A stretch of DNA of 15,644 nt, from assembly GCA_023396215.1 (NCBI GenBank), contig JAEWWW010000010.1:1-15644 (forward strand), in the 5' to 3' direction. Position numbers and translations under genes: made by a program. Below, one piece after another: positions 13,929 to 15,644 of this stretch. The number at the start of each line of letters is the position of its first letter. The first letter of the stretch is position 1. Origin of the DNA: Bacillota bacterium (lineage in GTDB: Bacteria; Bacillota; Clostridia; Oscillospirales; Ruminococcaceae). Below the pieces are notes generated by a model, which saw nothing but the letters and a program-made list of their open reading frames with translations, searched no databases and was not told the DNA's origin.

Positions 13929-15233
13929 TTAATCCTGCCTGTCCTGCGAAAGATAGGCGGTTTGCAGCAGCCGTTCATGAACCGCCTCCACAAAGCCCTC
14001 GTCCAACGACAGGGTTGTAACCTCGCCGGTGGCCATGTTTTTCAGCTCCGCCTTGCCTTGGGCCAGCTCGTTATCGCCCAGCACCATGCTGTATTTGGCG
14101 CCGATTTTATTGGCATATTTCATCTGGGCCTTAAGCGAACGGCCCATGAGGTCGCACTCCGCAAAGAAGCCCTCGCCCCGCAGCCTGCCGGTAAGCGCAA
14201 AGGCCCGCAGCGCCGCCGCTTCGCCCATGGCGGCAATATAAAGGTCGCAGCTTTCCGGCTGGGGAATGGGCGCGCCCAGCGCCTCCATCACCAGCAGCAG
14301 CCGCTCCAGCCCCATGGCAAAGCCCAACGCCGGGGTGGGCGCACCGCCCAACTGCTCGATAAGGCCGTCGTACCGGCCGCCGCCGCAGACGGTGCCCTGC
14401 GCGCCGATTTTGTCCGAAACAAACTCAAAGACCGTCTTGGTGTAGTAATCCAGCCCGCGCACAATGCGGGGGTTTACGGTGTAGCCAAGGTCAAGGGTAT
14501 CCAGGCGGGCCTTCAGCCCCGTGAAATGCTCCTCGCACTCGCCGCAAAGGTGGTCGAGGCCCATGGGGGCGTCCTTTGACACCGCTTGGCAATCGGGGTT
14601 TTTACAGTCGAGAATCCGCAGGGGGTTTTTCTCCATCCGCTCCAGGCAGGTGGGGCAGAGCTTCTCAAGGTTGCCCTGAAAGTACCCCTTGAGGGCCTGA
14701 TGGTAGCCCGGGCGGCACTTGGGGCAGCCGATGGAGTTAATCTCCAGCGAAAGGCCGGTAATGCCCACCGCCGCCAGCGCCTCGTCGGCAAGGGCTATCA
14801 GCTCGGCGTCGGCAGCCGGCCCCGCCGGGCCAAAGACCTCAGCCCCAAACTGGTGGAATTCCCGCAGCCGCCCGGCCTGCGGCTTTTCGTAGCGGAAGCA
14901 GGAGGTGATATAGCTGACCTTCAAAGGCAGAGCGTCGCCCAGTAGACCGTGCTCCATAACGGCGCGCACCGCCCCGGCCGTGCCCTCGGGCCGCAGGGTG
15001 ATGGAACGCTGGCCCTTGTCCTCGAAGGTGTACATTTCTTTTTGCACCACGTCGGTGGTATCGCCCACCGAGCGGGTAAACAGCTCGGTATGCTCAAAGG
15101 TAGGGGTGCGTATCTCCTGAAAGCCAAAAAGCTCGCCGGTGCGCAGCAACGACGACTCCAGATACTGCCACCCGTGGCTGCGGGCGGGGAGAACGTCCTG
15201 TGTGCCCCGGGGGGCTTTGGTGAGTAGTGCCAT
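13929..15233 (-). CDS. hisS: Histidine--tRNA ligase
   Basis: A 434-residue class II synthetase, which charges tRNA(His). Motif 2 lies in FRYEKPQAGRLREFHQFGAE (113-132), the histidine-binding motif is RGLDYYT (259-265), motif 3 is GFAMGLERLL (304-313), and the C-terminal anticodon-binding domain starts near 325. The insertion domain (about 165-238) carries four cysteine pairs, C170/C173, C193/C196, C210/C215 and C230/C233. This is the pattern of one or two zinc ribbons, present in many clostridial HisRS but absent from the E. coli enzyme. ATG 15233 has GGAGGT about 9 bases upstream. It is the first gene of a hisS-aspS operon, the usual Firmicute order. Confidence 0.97.
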   Translation of the reverse strand: MALLTKAPRGTQDVLPARSHGWQYLESSLLRTGELFGFQEIRTPTFEHTELFTRSVGDTTDVVQKEMYTFEDKGQRSITLRPEGTAGAVRAVMEHGLLGDALPLKVSYITSCFRYEKPQAGRLREFHQFGAEVFGPAGPAADAELIALADEALAAVGITGLSLEINSIGCPKCRPGYHQALKGYFQGNLEKLCPTCLERMEKNPLRILDCKNPDCQAVSKDAPMGLDHLCGECEEHFTGLKARLDTLDLGYTVNPRIVRGLDYYTKTVFEFVSDKIGAQGTVCGGGRYDGLIEQLGGAPTPALGFAMGLERLLLVMEALGAPIPQPESCDLYIAAMGEAAALRAFALTGRLRGEGFFAECDLMGRSLKAQMKYANKIGAKYSMVLGDNELAQGKAELKNMATGEVTTLSLDEGFVEAVHERLLQTAYLSQDRQD

Positions 15234-15284
15234 CGGTTGGTTACCTCCATCTATCTGTATCGCCGGGGGCTGTCGGCAGCTTTA

Positions 15285-15304
15285 AAAGGGGCTTGTCCCC
15301 CTTT
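15285..15304 (-). promoter_or_regulatory. Possible attenuator hairpin in the hisS leader
   Basis: In the transcript, AAAGGGG and CCCCTTT (complements of 15298-15304 and 15285-15291) form a 7-bp stem followed by a short T run. It lies about 50 bases upstream of hisS. It could attenuate transcription, but I find no clear T-box motif (UGGNACCGCG) in the leader. Confidence 0.35.
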
Positions 15305-15411
15305 GCTCTGCTTTGCAGCCCACCCCGCAACCTGCCACCCGGCGGGCGGCGGTGAAAATCGGTATCGGCCGGTGAAATATGCTTTGCCACAAGGCAAAAA
15401 GCCTACCCTTA

Positions 15412-15440
15412 AAATTACAGCAAAAACCGCCCGGTGTCAA
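15412..15440 (-). promoter_or_regulatory. Promoter of the hisS-aspS operon
   Basis: On the minus strand TTGACA (complement of 15435-15440) and TAATTT (complement of 15412-15417) are separated by 17 bases. The leader would be about 170 nt. It begins with a GCTTT/AAAGC hairpin and contains several GC-rich helices. There is no supported gene from 15234 to the window end. Confidence 0.75.
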
Positions 15441-15527
15441 CAGGCAGCGGGCAGGTAAACGGGGCAATCGCGCTATCTTTTGGGAAAAGGATGAGGGAAA
15501 AGGGGCAGCAGGTGAAGCCCACCCCCA

Positions 15528-15587
15528 AACCCCCTCCCATTCACAAAAAATGAGAAGACCCTAGGGTAGTTGTAATGGGAGGGGGTT
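15528..15587. repeat. Long inverted repeat with a central palindrome
   Basis: AACCCCCTCCCATT (15528-15541) and AATGGGAGGGGGTT (15574-15587) are perfect 14-bp arms, extended by ACAA/TTGT after a single extra C. The centre holds the 10-base palindrome ACCCTAGGGT (15558-15567). It could be a transcription terminator, a palindromic repeat or a foldback junction. Confidence 0.7.
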
Positions 15588-15593
15588 ATAAGG

Positions 15594-15640
<47 letters not shown>

Positions 15641-15644
15641 CGGC

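Noticed and set aside
15300..15350. T-box antiterminator core upstream of hisS
   Set aside because: GGGTGGCAGGTTGCGG is only loosely like the consensus, and the leader seems short for a full T-box.

Overview
The window looks like a chromosomal segment of a GC-rich gut-type Clostridia, probably Oscillospiraceae-like. That is inferred from the low-GC-Firmicute gene types (class B sortase, QueT transporter behind a preQ1-like leader, YtrA-type GntR regulator, YkpA/YbiT-like ABC-F protein, BlaI/M56 pair, hisS-aspS operon), from strong AGGAGG ribosome binding sites, and from intergenic DNA full of short palindromes. No phage, IS element, CRISPR array, tRNA or rRNA gene was seen.

Layout, left to right. 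The 3' end of a Nudix ADP-ribose pyrophosphatase-like gene (+) opens the window. A minus-strand pair follows, a YtrA-type GntR repressor and a multi-spanning DUF1648/DUF5808 membrane protein, behind a sigma-A-type promoter with a palindromic operator over its -10 box. queT (+) has a roughly 280-nt leader with a preQ1-I-like aptamer just upstream of it. It converges on a class B sortase (-) across a shared bidirectional terminator. A truncated O6-methylguanine-DNA methyltransferase remnant (+) and an ABC-F ATPase (+) come next, then an XRE regulator with membrane helices (-).

Between about 6.9 and 7.57 kb lies about 650 bp without a convincing gene. It contains diverged repeats and a dense array of perfect hairpins, including a three-way-junction fold. 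It leads into a BlaI/MecI-type repressor gene with a near-consensus promoter and a perfect 9-bp-arm operator. The repressor gene is followed closely by a 1046-residue M56 (BlaR1/MecR1-like) membrane metalloprotease. After its membrane part this protein carries a DUF4825-like domain and several hundred residues I do not recognise, not the penicillin-binding domain of classical BlaR1. A strong terminator closes this two-gene operon with no beta-lactamase in it. This is the best candidate here for an undescribed signalling system: a cleavable-repressor circuit with a new kind of extracellular sensor.

The right end holds a DUF2271 lipoprotein gene (-) and the hisS-aspS operon (-) with its own promoter and a structured leader of about 170 nt. 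The last 120 bases contain a long inverted repeat followed by a 46-G homopolymer, which looks like a sequencing or assembly artefact or a contig end.
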